Part shown: positions 1 through 9,904 of the stretch, piece after piece
How the letters are laid out: every line of letters begins with the position of its first letter
Position numbering within the stretch: position 1 is the first letter of the stretch
DNA from: Schizochytrium sp. TIO01
Taxonomy: Eukaryota; Sar; Bigyra; Thraustochytrida; Thraustochytriidae
Assembly: GCA_004764695.1 (NCBI GenBank)
Contig: SMSO01000037.1
Span: 1,038,247 to 1,102,246 of the forward strand
Direction of reading: 5' to 3'
Length of the DNA: 64,000 bases
The notes under the pieces: model-generated
Databases searched by the model: none
Seen by the model: only the letters and a program-made list of their open reading frames with translations
What the model was told of the DNA's origin: nothing
Position numbers and translations under genes: made by a program

Positions 1-2338
1 CTCGCGAGAGCGCCTTTGATAATGAATGATAAATAAAGCAAATTGACCCATTGATTGAATCATGGCTTCAGAGCCCTTCAGGCCTTCAATTCGCTTATGA
101 GCTGAGCGAGCGAGCTTAAGACAGACATGGCTTCGCCTGAGCTCCACCGAAGCGTGTCCATTTGGGATGGTGGCTTGGATTGTTTGCATTTGCATTTGCA
201 TTTGCATTTACATTTACATTTGCATTTGTACCTTCTTCTTGCCGCAGTCACGTTGTTCACTTTGTCAGTGTCTCCGATGTCCACTTTTGAAGCCCAGAAG
301 AACCAACTCAGTCAGTCAATGAGCGCGCCGTCACTCGAGTGAGTTATTCTTTATTTCGTTGCGGCTCAAGTTCTTCAAGTCGTCTCCAACATCAGCGGCC
401 GGTTTCTGTATGATGGGAGGAGAGGTTTGGCTCTCCTGAGAAGATAAATAGAGAGTTTCATCGATAGAGAGATAGGGAGAGAGAGAGAGAGAGATAGCTG
501 GCTAGAGAAGATTTCGAGCTCAAATTCGGGCGGGACTGAGGGCCCCAGGCCCCGCAAAGCAGCGCGTGGCCCTCTGTCCGCTCGAGCCGCTTCGCGATGC
601 GAGGAAGTTGATTCGTGATGCGGGCAGCTTGAGGGGGCGAGGCAGGGGATAGGCAACCAACCACCTCGTTTACTTTACAGGGGAGTGACTCTCCACAGAC
701 ATTGCAGAGCCTTCGAGCTCAGGCTCCGGGCGCAGGAGCGCTGTTTACGTTTGGCACTCGACGGCACTCCAAGGCTTTCAAAGTTGTTTGCCATGCAGAC
801 ATAAATTGCCGTAGTTGCTTTTGCTCTGCGACGTTGCAAGCTTTATCAGCGCACAGGCTTTTTTGGCTTCTCAGAGTATTGAAACCAGGAAGCAGTACCT
901 TCCTCGATGTTTCTACTAATGCAGCAAAGTACGATCGTCTCCAATAACTTTGATCCGCAGAGAACGAGGGTTGGTTGTTCTGAGGCCAACACAATCGAGC
1001 GCGAGGCGAGGCAAGGCAGCCAGCCAGCCTCCACTAAAACCATCCCAGTCGGGCTGCAGCCGCGAGGCTGGCCCGCGAGGCTTTCAAAGCTCGATGCGGC
1101 AGTCCCAGGCGAGGGCAGTGCTCCTGAGTTCTTTGGTGTCTCGCTCAAGTGCTGTGAGAGCTGGCTAGCTATGAGAAACAGAAGGACAGAGAACCGCTGT
1201 CTAGTTCCTGGACGCACACTGACAGGTACTGTGTGTCTCCCCTGCGCTTGGATGGTCTCCCCTGATAGATAGGTGTGGATAGTCTAAACACTAAGCCCGG
1301 TTTTCATGTGACTGGTGCATTAGTTCTTTCTTTTTTAATTATTTTTTTATTTTAAATCGATTTAATTTTGTTTATAATTTTAAAATAGAATACAGCAATA
1401 GCAATGATTAATGATGAATTAATAGAAGTCTCTTTCTTTTCTTTTCTTTTAAAATAGACTAAGAGGCAAAGAAGGAAGTCAAGCGAAGGTTAGTTAGTTC
1501 GAGGAAGTTCGAGAGAATGAAGGGAGGAAGCGAGGCGGTTCTTGGGCGCTTCTCGAGACGGATGGATGAGTCTCGAGCTTGTGCAGACTCGACGTGCGAA
1601 GAAGAAGCAGAAGTTTCTCCAAACAAGGCAACGCATTCCATTGCTATGGAGCGAGGAAGCGTAAGGCTAGCCAGCAAGCGACTCAAATTGGCGATTGGTT
1701 TATCGAGCATGATTTGCACTATTTTTCTATAATTTTTATTTTTTTAATGCCTCGAGCGAATGCTGGTTGGCGCGAAGGGAAAACGAACTGGAGAAGTCGC
1801 GGTGTTGTTGCGATGCTGGCTAGCTAGCTAAGACCTACCTGCACGCTGGCGATACAGTCTACGAAAAACAGAAGAGCTGTGAATGGCGAATTCAAGTCGA
1901 TGGAGAGCTTGGAAAGTAATAAACTGTATTCTTTTCCGAGTCCTCGTTTTCATGAGTACTATTTTATTTTCTTCTTGTTTGTTTGGAATTAAAAAAATTG
2001 GCTTGACTTGGCTTACACAATTATGGGTAGGTAGATACTACTACAATGAGCTTTTTCCTCTTTGGAATTCATTCCTATTCTTTTTGAAGAAAAAATAAAA
2101 AATGAAAAATTGAGAAATGAAAAAGAGAACGAGCCTGAAACCTGCAAGCAAAACCCAAACGCCTGGCCAGTCCAAGGCAAGGCAAACCAATACAAAGCAA
2201 TCATAACTTAAGGACTACCACGGAGTTGGCAAGACCCCGATTGAGTATTTATATGCTGTGAGTCTACACAGAATATAACATTTTAAAATATAGTGTACTT
2301 CAGAAGTCCCAGGGCGAAGAAGAAGTTCATTGGGCCAA
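1..2338. other. Gene-free, microsatellite-bearing leader
   Basis: I see no convincing gene here. The stretch holds a TTTGCA/TTTACA hexamer run (about 183-229), a GA-rich run (about 470-496), AT-rich patches at 1320-1400 and 2080-2120, and GC-rich patches full of CGAG/CTCGAG words at 500-620 and 960-1110. Short open frames occur on both strands but overlap each other, lack family features and are repeat-driven. The last 200 bases probably contain the promoter and 5' leader of the transporter gene that follows. Confidence 0.6.
183..229. repeat. TTTGCA/TTTACA hexanucleotide microsatellite
   Basis: Seven to eight tandem six-base units, mostly TTTGCA with two TTTACA variants. They give Leu-His and Lys-Cys dipeptide runs in spurious overlapping frames on both strands. 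Confidence 0.9.
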
Positions 2339-4765
2339 ATGATAACTTCTAAAGAAGAACGTGCGATGGACTCTGAACGCGTTGAAGATGTATCAGCAAC
2401 AGCTTCAACAAGCGCAGCCTCCTTCGACAAACCGAGACCCTATACGCCCGGTGCATGGCCCATGCGTGAAGTTCATATTCCGATTCCCATGACCAAGGGC
2501 ATCTTCTGTAACCCTGTCACCAGCTTCTTTGGCATCGTGGTGCTCTGGGCCCTTGTTATTTGGTGTGTAGTTAGCCCTTCTGGATCTTATGATAGCTTAA
2601 CGACTGCCCAAGCTGGTATTACCGAGTACTTTACATGGTTCTATATTATCACCACACCGATCATGTTTTTCTTCATGGCCTTTCTCTACATTGTCTATGG
2701 AAACGAAAAGCTTGGCGAGCCGACAGATAAGCCTGAATTTAGCTCTGCATCGTACTTTGCCATGCTCTTTTCAGCCGGAGTTGCAATCGGACTCTTCTTT
2801 TATGGTGTAAGTGAGCCTCTTTACCACCTTACCACCAACCGCTTCGATACGGGATATCATTCTGTAGCTGAGTACAATATCCATGCCATCAATCTTACAT
2901 TGTACCACTGGGGCTTTGGTGCCTGGACATGCTATGTAAGCATCGGCATCGTCGCTGGCTTTGCGGCATATCGTGAAAAGCTTCCTCTAACCATGCGTTC
3001 TTGCTTCTACCCTGTCATTGGACAATACATTTGGGGTTTCTGGGGAGACATCGTTGACGCCTTTTGTATTATTGTAGTTGTCTCTGGCGTCTGTACCAGT
3101 CTTGGCCTTGGTGCTATTCAGCTGGTCGACGGCATTAACTCTCTCACAGACCTGGGGCTTGAAGATGGTTCCATTGGCATGCGTAATGCACAGATTATTT
3201 GCATCTGGGTTGTGACTGCCATGGCGACAATTTCTGTAGTCTCCGGTCTCGATGTCGGTATCAAGATTCTCTCTAACATTGCTCTTCTGCTGGGCCTTGT
3301 TCTTTGGTTTCTCGTCCTCTTCCTTGATGATACAAAGTTCCTTCTCAACACCATTGTCGAGTCTATCGGTTGGTACTTTCAGTGGAACATCCTCCAAGTG
3401 CACTTTGCGACTGATGCTTTTGGTCAACTTACCCGCGGAAACGGCCGAGGCATTGACGGTGACTCTTACGAAGGTCTCGGTGCGGTGTCTTCCTGGATGA
3501 ACTCATGGACTATCTACTACTGGGCTTGGTGGACAGCATGGGCTTCTTTCGTAGGACTCTTTATTGCTCGCATTTCCAAGGGACGCACCATTCGTGAGGT
3601 GATCAACTTCACCCTTGCTGGTCCCCTCATCTACGCATTCGCTTGGTTCTCTGTCTTTGGTGGAGCTGGTATCCGTGCTTACCGTCGCGCTGAGGAGGCT
3701 ATCCAGCTCGGTACCTTCCTTGGAGATCCTGACATGTTCCTTGCCCCAGGATCGACCGAATGCTACAACCCGCCAACGGAGCCCGTGAGTGTCACATTCA
3801 TCGACAAGACCGGAGCTAACGCCACTTGGGACTTTGTCAACGAATTTCCTGGTATCGCCCCCGTCTGCATGACCATCAGCAACAGCTCTTGGTGGAACCT
3901 CCTTCTTTCCTACTACAATTATGGTCACTTTCTCTCTTGGGTTGCCATTTTCGCTTTAGCTATCTACTTTGTGACCTCTGCCGATTCTGGATCGTTGGTG
4001 ATCGACCATATGGCTAGCAATGGCAACGATGAGGAGGGATATTATATCCAGCGCATTTTCTGGTCTGTCACGCTTGGTGCCGTAGCCACAGCACTTCTTG
4101 TGGCTGGCCAAGGCGAATCTGATGCACTGAGTGCACTCCAGTCAGTTATGATCATCGCCGGTCTTCCCTTTACAGTCATCCAGTGCACAGCCTGTATTTC
4201 ATTGTGGCGGTTCTTGATGCAAAACGTTTACCCTGAATGGTACTTTTCACACAAAGAGTTCAAAATGCACTTTGCTGCAGGTGTTTTCAATTACTTCGAC
4301 CTTGCTTGCTCTCTTGGCGGCTACTTTAAGCACCCTGAGCGAACCTTCATCACTGTACCCGACGCGCGGACACATTACGAGACCCTCCGTGCCCTGTTTT
4401 TGCCGGGATGGTCAACTTTCATTGTGCTAAGCCACATGAACGGTCCTCGCAACTCTGATAAGTTTATCAACATCAGCGTTGGCATCCTTGTTCAGGTGTT
4501 CTTTTTCGGATGGATTGCATTCTTTGCCGGCATGGTGGCGGAGCCTGGCTTCGATGCCTTTGGTTGGCTTTGCTACTTCTTCAATGGCTTTATCCTTGGC
4601 GCTATTCGAAACGTCGTGCGTCAGCGCTACCGCATCCTCGGCAACTATGCCGAGGATACAGCTGCGGGACTTGTTGCATATTACCAGTTGCTCGCGCAGC
4701 TGGTCATTCAAGTCGAGGACGTTGACGATGATGAAAGCAGTGTGGGTTCCTCAAACAAAATCTAA
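2339..4765 (+). CDS. BCCT-family betaine/carnitine/choline-type transporter
   Basis: Predicted secondary transporter for trimethylammonium or sulfonium osmolytes such as glycine betaine, choline or DMSP, in the plasma membrane. The 808-residue intron-free frame carries the BCCT signature: GVSEPLYH, HWGFGAW, the Trp-rich segment beginning at W390 (WTIYYWAWWTAW) followed by ISKGRT, and TSADSGS at about 546-552. About twelve hydrophobic segments fit the family fold. The N-terminal tail is Ser/Thr-rich and the C-terminal tail acidic (VEDVDDDESS). An insertion of about 60 residues with two Cys lies between the Trp motif and TSADSGS and is probably an extracellular loop. The frame is open from a TTG at 2330; I place the start at ATG 2339, with ATG 2366 as an alternative. 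It is convergent with the TIR gene. Bacterial BCCTs are usually 500-700 residues, so this is long. The family is best known in bacteria, so ancient transfer is possible. The exact substrate cannot be read from sequence. Confidence 0.93.
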   Translation: MITSKEERAMDSERVEDVSATASTSAASFDKPRPYTPGAWPMREVHIPIPMTKGIFCNPVTSFFGIVVLWALVIWCVVSPSGSYDSLTTAQAGITEYFTWFYIITTPIMFFFMAFLYIVYGNEKLGEPTDKPEFSSASYFAMLFSAGVAIGLFFYGVSEPLYHLTTNRFDTGYHSVAEYNIHAINLTLYHWGFGAWTCYVSIGIVAGFAAYREKLPLTMRSCFYPVIGQYIWGFWGDIVDAFCIIVVVSGVCTSLGLGAIQLVDGINSLTDLGLEDGSIGMRNAQIICIWVVTAMATISVVSGLDVGIKILSNIALLLGLVLWFLVLFLDDTKFLLNTIVESIGWYFQWNILQVHFATDAFGQLTRGNGRGIDGDSYEGLGAVSSWMNSWTIYYWAWWTAWASFVGLFIARISKGRTIREVINFTLAGPLIYAFAWFSVFGGAGIRAYRRAEEAIQLGTFLGDPDMFLAPGSTECYNPPTEPVSVTFIDKTGANATWDFVNEFPGIAPVCMTISNSSWWNLLLSYYNYGHFLSWVAIFALAIYFVTSADSGSLVIDHMASNGNDEEGYYIQRIFWSVTLGAVATALLVAGQGESDALSALQSVMIIAGLPFTVIQCTACISLWRFLMQNVYPEWYFSHKEFKMHFAAGVFNYFDLACSLGGYFKHPERTFITVPDARTHYETLRALFLPGWSTFIVLSHMNGPRNSDKFINISVGILVQVFFFGWIAFFAGMVAEPGFDAFGWLCYFFNGFILGAIRNVVRQRYRILGNYAEDTAAGLVAYYQLLAQLVIQVEDVDDDESSVGSSNKI

Positions 4766-5341
4766 GAACGCTTGGATTGTCTTCTTTCTCGTCCACCCCT
4801 TCCAAATGCGCGCCTTCAATGGTATTCAACTTTGAACTGCAAATCAATCGGAGTAGAATGTTGTGCATTCTCCTAAATTCCCCACAAAATAATTGGGTCG
4901 AGCCATTGTTATTGGGATTCACTTCATGTGTTATTGCAGGCAGGCAACGCAGCGCGTAATGCTCTATATATTGTAATAATCCACAAGCTTTCTTAAATGT
5001 ACAAATACGCAAGCCGAAGGCAGGTTACAAATGATAAAATTAATTAAAAACTTATCTAAATTACTCAATTCATCGATTAGATCGTTTCATTCTATAATAT
5101 TGCAAACAAACAACATGAACAATTTGGTTCTTGATAGCTTCATAAACCATGCATGGTATGGTGGTATCCACCTTCTATCAAAATCCCCTCTTGTCAAACT
5201 TCGTAGGTATACACACCCAACCCTGGCTGCGCAGACTTGTTTCACAAAATTTCTATCAAATGATTTTTCTAGTTTTCTAAAATTAGGTGGCATGGTGGTA
5301 TAGATCGATAAGAAACCCTATAAAAGCTCATCAACCCTCAG
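4766..5341. other. Intergenic spacer between convergent genes
   Basis: AT-rich spacer that should hold the 3' ends and polyadenylation signals of both the transporter and the TIR gene. Short plus-strand frames here have no family features. Nothing else is seen. Confidence 0.6.
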
Positions 5342-7693
5342 CTAGATACATGGACTTTTTGTCCGCAAATACATCTGTATACCCTTGCTAATACGTGCAA
5401 TCCCTTCAACTAAATAGGCGTCAACAATCGGCAAGCTCTGCAAAGCTCCCAAGTCACTAATGTCAGCAGGTAGGTCTCGGTACTCATCACCAATGTTCAC
5501 ATTTCGAAAAACAGGGATGATCATCTTCTTTTCATTCCTGTAGTCATCTAAAGCAATTTGGAGTTCACGATGGCACCAGTCTATTTCACCGCCGCGCCTC
5601 GCAGAATCCTTGATGCAATCCATATAGGAGAGGTGTCTGCGACGCTCATCGTCCCCTGAAGGCGCGGGTGTAAGCACGGGAATGAATAGCTTGGCTTGTC
5701 TGAGTTTCTCTTCCAGCTGCATTTGAAAATTACCAACTGACAAGCCGCTTTCCGGGTGTGTGTCAAGGAAAGCTTCATAGCCGAAGTGGTAAGTTAGGTA
5801 ACAACGTATACGATCTGCCAAATCAAGATGAGAGCGCCGATAGCTAATAAAAATATGCGGTGTCTGGGGAGGATATACAATACCTGCGCACGGCTTGCGG
5901 AGGGCTGAAGCCGGATTCTGTGGAATCTGCGGGTAAAGAACCACAGATACACATGGATGGTCACTATCCTCCTTGGCAACCTGAAGCTTAAATGCAAGAC
6001 GTCTTCGGCTGAGCTTTTGGTCTGACAAAGGGTTGTAACAGGCAAAAAATGTCATATATGTACGAATATCATTCCATTCCAATGCTTGCACCCCATCTTC
6101 CTCCGAAAATTCTAGAACTGAATGTGGAACCTTAGAAAGTTTCATCTCGAACTGATCTCCTGAATTAGCTTTACATGACAATGATTTAAGAAGAGAGTTG
6201 CCTTGTCTCTTCTGCTCCTCCAAAAGAGAATTTCTGTCCTCCTTGCTGTGCAGAAAAATCTGAATACATACTTCTCTATCGCGACTTCCTTCACTTGTAG
6301 TCGATGAAAAACTCGAATTGCTATTCCCTTTCGGACCCAATCCATACAATTCGTTTTGTTCGCTTAGGTCTTCCAAGGACTCAAGAAAAACTGAAATGTA
6401 AATAGTATCTTGCCTGGGTTCAACAACTTGATGCTGGACATGAGACCCCTCAGCCAACGATGGTTGGCCAGCAGCCACTGGCTTGACCGGAGGAGTAATC
6501 AAGAGGGGTACAGTGTCTCCAGAAGTGCCCGATGCATGAACAGGGCTAGCTGAGGCAGGTTGCAACAATCCATCCACTGGAATGTTGCTTGTATCCCCTG
6601 ATATTTCCACGCGTTTAGAAGCACCGTCGTTCGCAGTCTCTAAGGAGGGTGCATCTTCTTTCTCAATACGATTTTGTTTTGACACCGGTGTCACTTCGTT
6701 GTCTCCAGGGTTTGTCCTCTGATTCAACTTGGTACCCAATCGGCGATCAATTTTGCCTTCGATCACAGCGACGCTCTTTGATGCGCAAGTCTTTGGATTA
6801 GAGATCACGCCGGTACCAGTATCTGTTTCTTTAACGACGTCATTTTGAGAATCATTCTCGTTTGCATCATTTGACCTCTGCTGCAAGCCCCCACTACCCA
6901 TCCTAGAAGAATTTGAGTTTGAGGCACAATCCTCAACTCTCCTTCTCTTTGGTTGATGCCCTTCACCATCATCGTCTTTGTCTTTCTCGAGGCTTTTGTT
7001 ACCATGTCCATTCTGGTCCTTGTTGTCATCATCTTTATCTAAAGCTGTGAAGTACGGGCCACCATCACCATCTCCACCACTACCTGCTGAAAGTTGAAGC
7101 ATAGCTTTTTGCACTCCGTTGACGAAAAACATTGTCTGCAACGAAATATCAGGCTGGCTAGATTGCATTGACAAGTTGAGCTCTGTGTCACACGACATAA
7201 ACCGAATGTCTGAATACGCCTCCTCAGACTCGACAAGTTTGCCATCGTGTCTCAGTTGTGCGCGGATATGTGACCCTTCTGGAATGCGTAGGCTTACACC
7301 GGTATCTTCATCAAACTCTGAAGCACACTCGCAACCTTCCGCCATTATCAACTTTATACAGATGTAAAATATCCAACAGTTGCTAGCAACAGCTTCAGAT
7401 AGCCACTCCGCTGTAAGATAAATCTGTTCTGTCTCCGTTGCAGGATTATCATTGGGTTCTTCCTCTGGGGCTGGTGGTTTGTCATCGCTGTCATCTCTGA
7501 TTTGCGAAAAGGGTTGTGTCTCATTCTGGCTATCGCTGTCATCTTTGATTTGGGAACCGGGTTGTGTCTCATTCTGGCTATACTCTGGGGCTGGTCGTTT
7601 ATCACCCTCCACATCGCTGTCATCTATGATTTGCGAATAGGGTTGTGTCTCCTCCTGGCTAGAGACCTCACTATCATTGTCAGAGTCGGGCAT
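5342..7693 (-). CDS. TIR-domain protein with SQ/TQ cluster and nuclear localisation signal
   Basis: 783 residues from ATG 7693. The C-terminal 170 residues (from about 613, HIFISYRRSHLDLADRIR) form a TIR domain: the FISYRR strand, a hydrophobic LFIPVLTP strand, a WCHREL helix with Glu 710 where enzymatic TIRs keep their catalytic Glu, and a KKMIIPVF strand. TIR domains act by self-assembly, and many cleave NAD+. The N-terminus has three near-repeats (about 12-21, 39-48, 55-64) with the cores SQEETQPYSQ, SQNETQPGSQ and SQNETQPFSQ. This SQ/TQ cluster is the kind of site used by ATM/ATR kinases. A basic KRRRV signal lies at 249-253. The middle is acidic or Ser-rich and disordered, apart from a folded-looking block at about 425-600. 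No signal peptide or clear membrane anchor is seen; one hydrophobic patch lies at 104-117. The combination suggests a nuclear, damage-responsive TIR effector, which is inference. A small plus-strand frame starts 242 bp upstream, divergently. Confidence 0.85.
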   Translation of the reverse strand: MPDSDNDSEVSSQEETQPYSQIIDDSDVEGDKRPAPEYSQNETQPGSQIKDDSDSQNETQPFSQIRDDSDDKPPAPEEEPNDNPATETEQIYLTAEWLSEAVASNCWIFYICIKLIMAEGCECASEFDEDTGVSLRIPEGSHIRAQLRHDGKLVESEEAYSDIRFMSCDTELNLSMQSSQPDISLQTMFFVNGVQKAMLQLSAGSGGDGDGGPYFTALDKDDDNKDQNGHGNKSLEKDKDDDGEGHQPKRRRVEDCASNSNSSRMGSGGLQQRSNDANENDSQNDVVKETDTGTGVISNPKTCASKSVAVIEGKIDRRLGTKLNQRTNPGDNEVTPVSKQNRIEKEDAPSLETANDGASKRVEISGDTSNIPVDGLLQPASASPVHASGTSGDTVPLLITPPVKPVAAGQPSLAEGSHVQHQVVEPRQDTIYISVFLESLEDLSEQNELYGLGPKGNSNSSFSSTTSEGSRDREVCIQIFLHSKEDRNSLLEEQKRQGNSLLKSLSCKANSGDQFEMKLSKVPHSVLEFSEEDGVQALEWNDIRTYMTFFACYNPLSDQKLSRRRLAFKLQVAKEDSDHPCVSVVLYPQIPQNPASALRKPCAGIVYPPQTPHIFISYRRSHLDLADRIRCYLTYHFGYEAFLDTHPESGLSVGNFQMQLEEKLRQAKLFIPVLTPAPSGDDERRRHLSYMDCIKDSARRGGEIDWCHRELQIALDDYRNEKKMIIPVFRNVNIGDEYRDLPADISDLGALQSLPIVDAYLVEGIARISKGIQMYLRTKSPCI

Positions 7694-7935
7694 CCTTTGC
7701 TGTTGGTGATGTCTTTAAAAGCCTAGTTTAATCTGTTTTGCTATTCCTGCAGCAAATTGAAGACCACTACGAACGATGTGGCGGTAAATATTACTGCAGA
7801 AGGTTTGGGGACTTTCCAGTTTTTCTAAGGGCAGAGCAACTCTTTAGAGATACTTTACGAAGGTTTATTACAATGGTAGACGCGCTCCTTTCTGCATTCA
7901 CGCTGGGATGAGTTTTAGCGACCTTTTTAGCGAAG

Positions 7936-8142
7936 ATGTTTGCCAGTCGACTCGCTAGATTGCTATCCCGACCTTGTCAGAATTATGGAAAACCCAAGCT
8001 TGGTTACTTTGCCAAAACCCGTCCCCTTCTCTACTTTTCGTCTGTGAAGACACTTACGCAACGACGGCAGCCAAAGGAAAACCGAGTCGCGAGATGCTTC
8101 TGTACGAACAACTCGAAGAAGCAGTTTGATATGATTAATTAA
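7936..8142 (+). CDS. Hypothetical 68-residue protein, possibly mitochondrial
   Basis: An ATG-initiated frame of 68 residues, divergent from the TIR gene. The N-terminus is rich in Arg, Ser, Leu and Phe with no acidic residues (MFASRLARLLSRP), as in mitochondrial presequences. The rest is basic with two Cys (CFC). There are no recognisable domains. It could be a first exon, a real small protein or chance. Confidence 0.3.
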   Translation: MFASRLARLLSRPCQNYGKPKLGYFAKTRPLLYFSSVKTLTQRRQPKENRVARCFCTNNSKKQFDMIN

Positions 8143-8931
8143 ATAACCATAAACAAAGCTGAGCAGTCAGTAGCGTATCACATGCGGATTCTTCTGCTGC
8201 AGTGGAGGTCCTCGACCAGTAAAGGGTTTGCTTTCTGCCTGCCTCGCAAATTGTATGTACGTGCAAGGAACGAGAAGAATTGAATTGAAAACCGAAGAAG
8301 AAGTACTATGTAGTACTATTAGGTATGTACGTACCTACCAACCTACAGAGAAAAGAATCATGATAGCCTAAGTTTATTCAATTAAAAATATGGCAATCCT
8401 AGCAAACAATTAGGATAAAAATTAAAAGTGCTTTCATTTCATTTCCTTCTCTTTCTTTTCCAAAATGACTCTTTTAATCAAAGTTTAACTAGTACTCTAC
8501 TAGCACATATGTACAAGTAAGTAAAACAGAGAAAAGGAAAAGGAAACGCAAAAGGACCATCCCGAAAGCGGGCATGTAAACGAAGAGAAGCAGAAACCCT
8601 TTCAATAACCACTTGGATTGCCGCAGAGAACCACATAAACTTCCCAGGCCCTGGCCAGCACCAAGCGCTATAACCTACTAAAGACTGAGCGAGTGGCGGT
8701 TAAGATCAATCTCCGCAATCTTCTTCAAGATGGTCGCTTTCTGGCACCAGACTCGGTGTATATTTTCAACATTCGCAGGTCGGCGTAGGAGGTACTACTA
8801 TAAATACTAGCAAGCAAAAATCAGAAGAATAGCTTGACAGCGGTGACCAACGAATGCTGATTTCTTACGAGATGTTGCACATCTACTGAATTGAGGCTCG
8901 CAGCCTGGCGTGATAACGACGGGAGAAACCC
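8143..8931. other. Intergenic region with a TATA-like box
   Basis: AT-rich spacer with short GTAC/ACCTACC direct words near 8250-8345. A good TATAAATA box lies at about 8799-8806, roughly 130 bp before the doubtful frame that follows. No gene is seen. Confidence 0.4.
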
Positions 8932-9432
8932 TTGACTCACTTACGAGTTAGCCGGGCCTCGAAAGATCTTGAGCGGCTTGGTGTCAGGGCCGATGGTCTG
9001 AATTGTGCATGGCAGATGCAGCTTCGACGCCGGAAGCTGCCGTCACGGTTTCTGGTATGGTATAAATGCACATCGCACATTGTGGGAATAATAAGGACGC
9101 GCGGTGTGCGTATTGCCAGACAGCGTGTGATAGTTTGGAAATTTTGGGGTACTAAAGTGGTCCTTTCTCGACTTGTAAGACGCATACATGGTCAAGTTCG
9201 AGTTCGTGCGCCAAGAATCGTAGCTCTGGCAACGGTCGCTGCTGCAATTCCATTGGCTAGCAAACAAGAGCGTCGTCTTGATGTCGTGATTATGGACAAA
9301 TTGGTGGCTGCTGGATGCGTGGCAAGCCCGGCCACAGACTTGACGCAGGGCCGCAGCTCATCAGCTCATCTTGGAGGATGCCGTGGCAGCGTCGCCACGA
9401 TTTGTGCTTGCTGCCATGGTAAGACCTCATAA
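8932..9432 (+). CDS. Doubtful ORF, Arg-rich
   Basis: A 166-codon open frame that begins with TTG; the first ATG is near 9013. It is Arg/Val-rich with no domain I recognise. A second plus-strand frame across 9065-9230 is Cys-rich (short segments such as CGNNKDARCAYCQTAC) but broken by stops. The true content could therefore be a multi-exon or decayed Cys-rich protein instead. A GTAAGA donor-like site sits at about 9419. Treat as unproven. Confidence 0.2.
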   Translation: MTHLRVSRASKDLERLGVRADGLNCAWQMQLRRRKLPSRFLVWYKCTSHIVGIIRTRGVRIARQRVIVWKFWGTKVVLSRLVRRIHGQVRVRAPRIVALATVAAAIPLASKQERRLDVVIMDKLVAAGCVASPATDLTQGRSSSAHLGGCRGSVATICACCHGKTS

Positions 9433-9904
9433 TAGAAAACTTGTACATGGTTCGTAGTCGGGATGCTCTGCGTTCAGACGTACTGGCTTGAGAAGGTCTT
9501 TAAAAACGCAAGAATTCTAGTTCAAGAAGCGTTGATGAACGGTACAGGTTGGTCTTGGTGTGTGATGGAAGCGCTGCCTACAGCTATCGTCGCTCAATTG
9601 CTAAAAAACAGTGTTTCTCTATCTATACCTTCCACAACTAAAAGGTGAAAATAGTAGAATAAATCCTGTTTCCTGTGGCAATTTTAATGGCCAAGTCCTT
9701 AGCATTCCCAGCATACGGACTAGAGAAGCTACACCCGCCGAAAAGATACAGAGGAATTCATCCAAAAGCGCCAGACAATAGTTTTAAAAGGGGTTCCTTG
9801 CTCAGACTGATGACCTGGTGATTGAAGAGTGAGCCCTGATAATTTATAAAATCACATAGAATTTACACCGCTAGACGTGGGCGTCTTGAAAGTTTAGATT
9901 GCCA
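9433..9904. other. Spacer upstream of GPC acyltransferase 3' end
   Basis: Contains a 61-codon ATG frame at 9463-9648 with no family features, then AT-rich DNA that should include the 3' UTR of the minus-strand acyltransferase gene. Nothing else is supported. Confidence 0.4.

Noticed and set aside
2330-4765. Bacterial contamination, because of the BCCT transporter
   Set aside because: Neighbouring genes have spliceosomal introns and eukaryote-only families (myosin, RBR, LYR), and no bacterial operon or ribosome-binding pattern is present.
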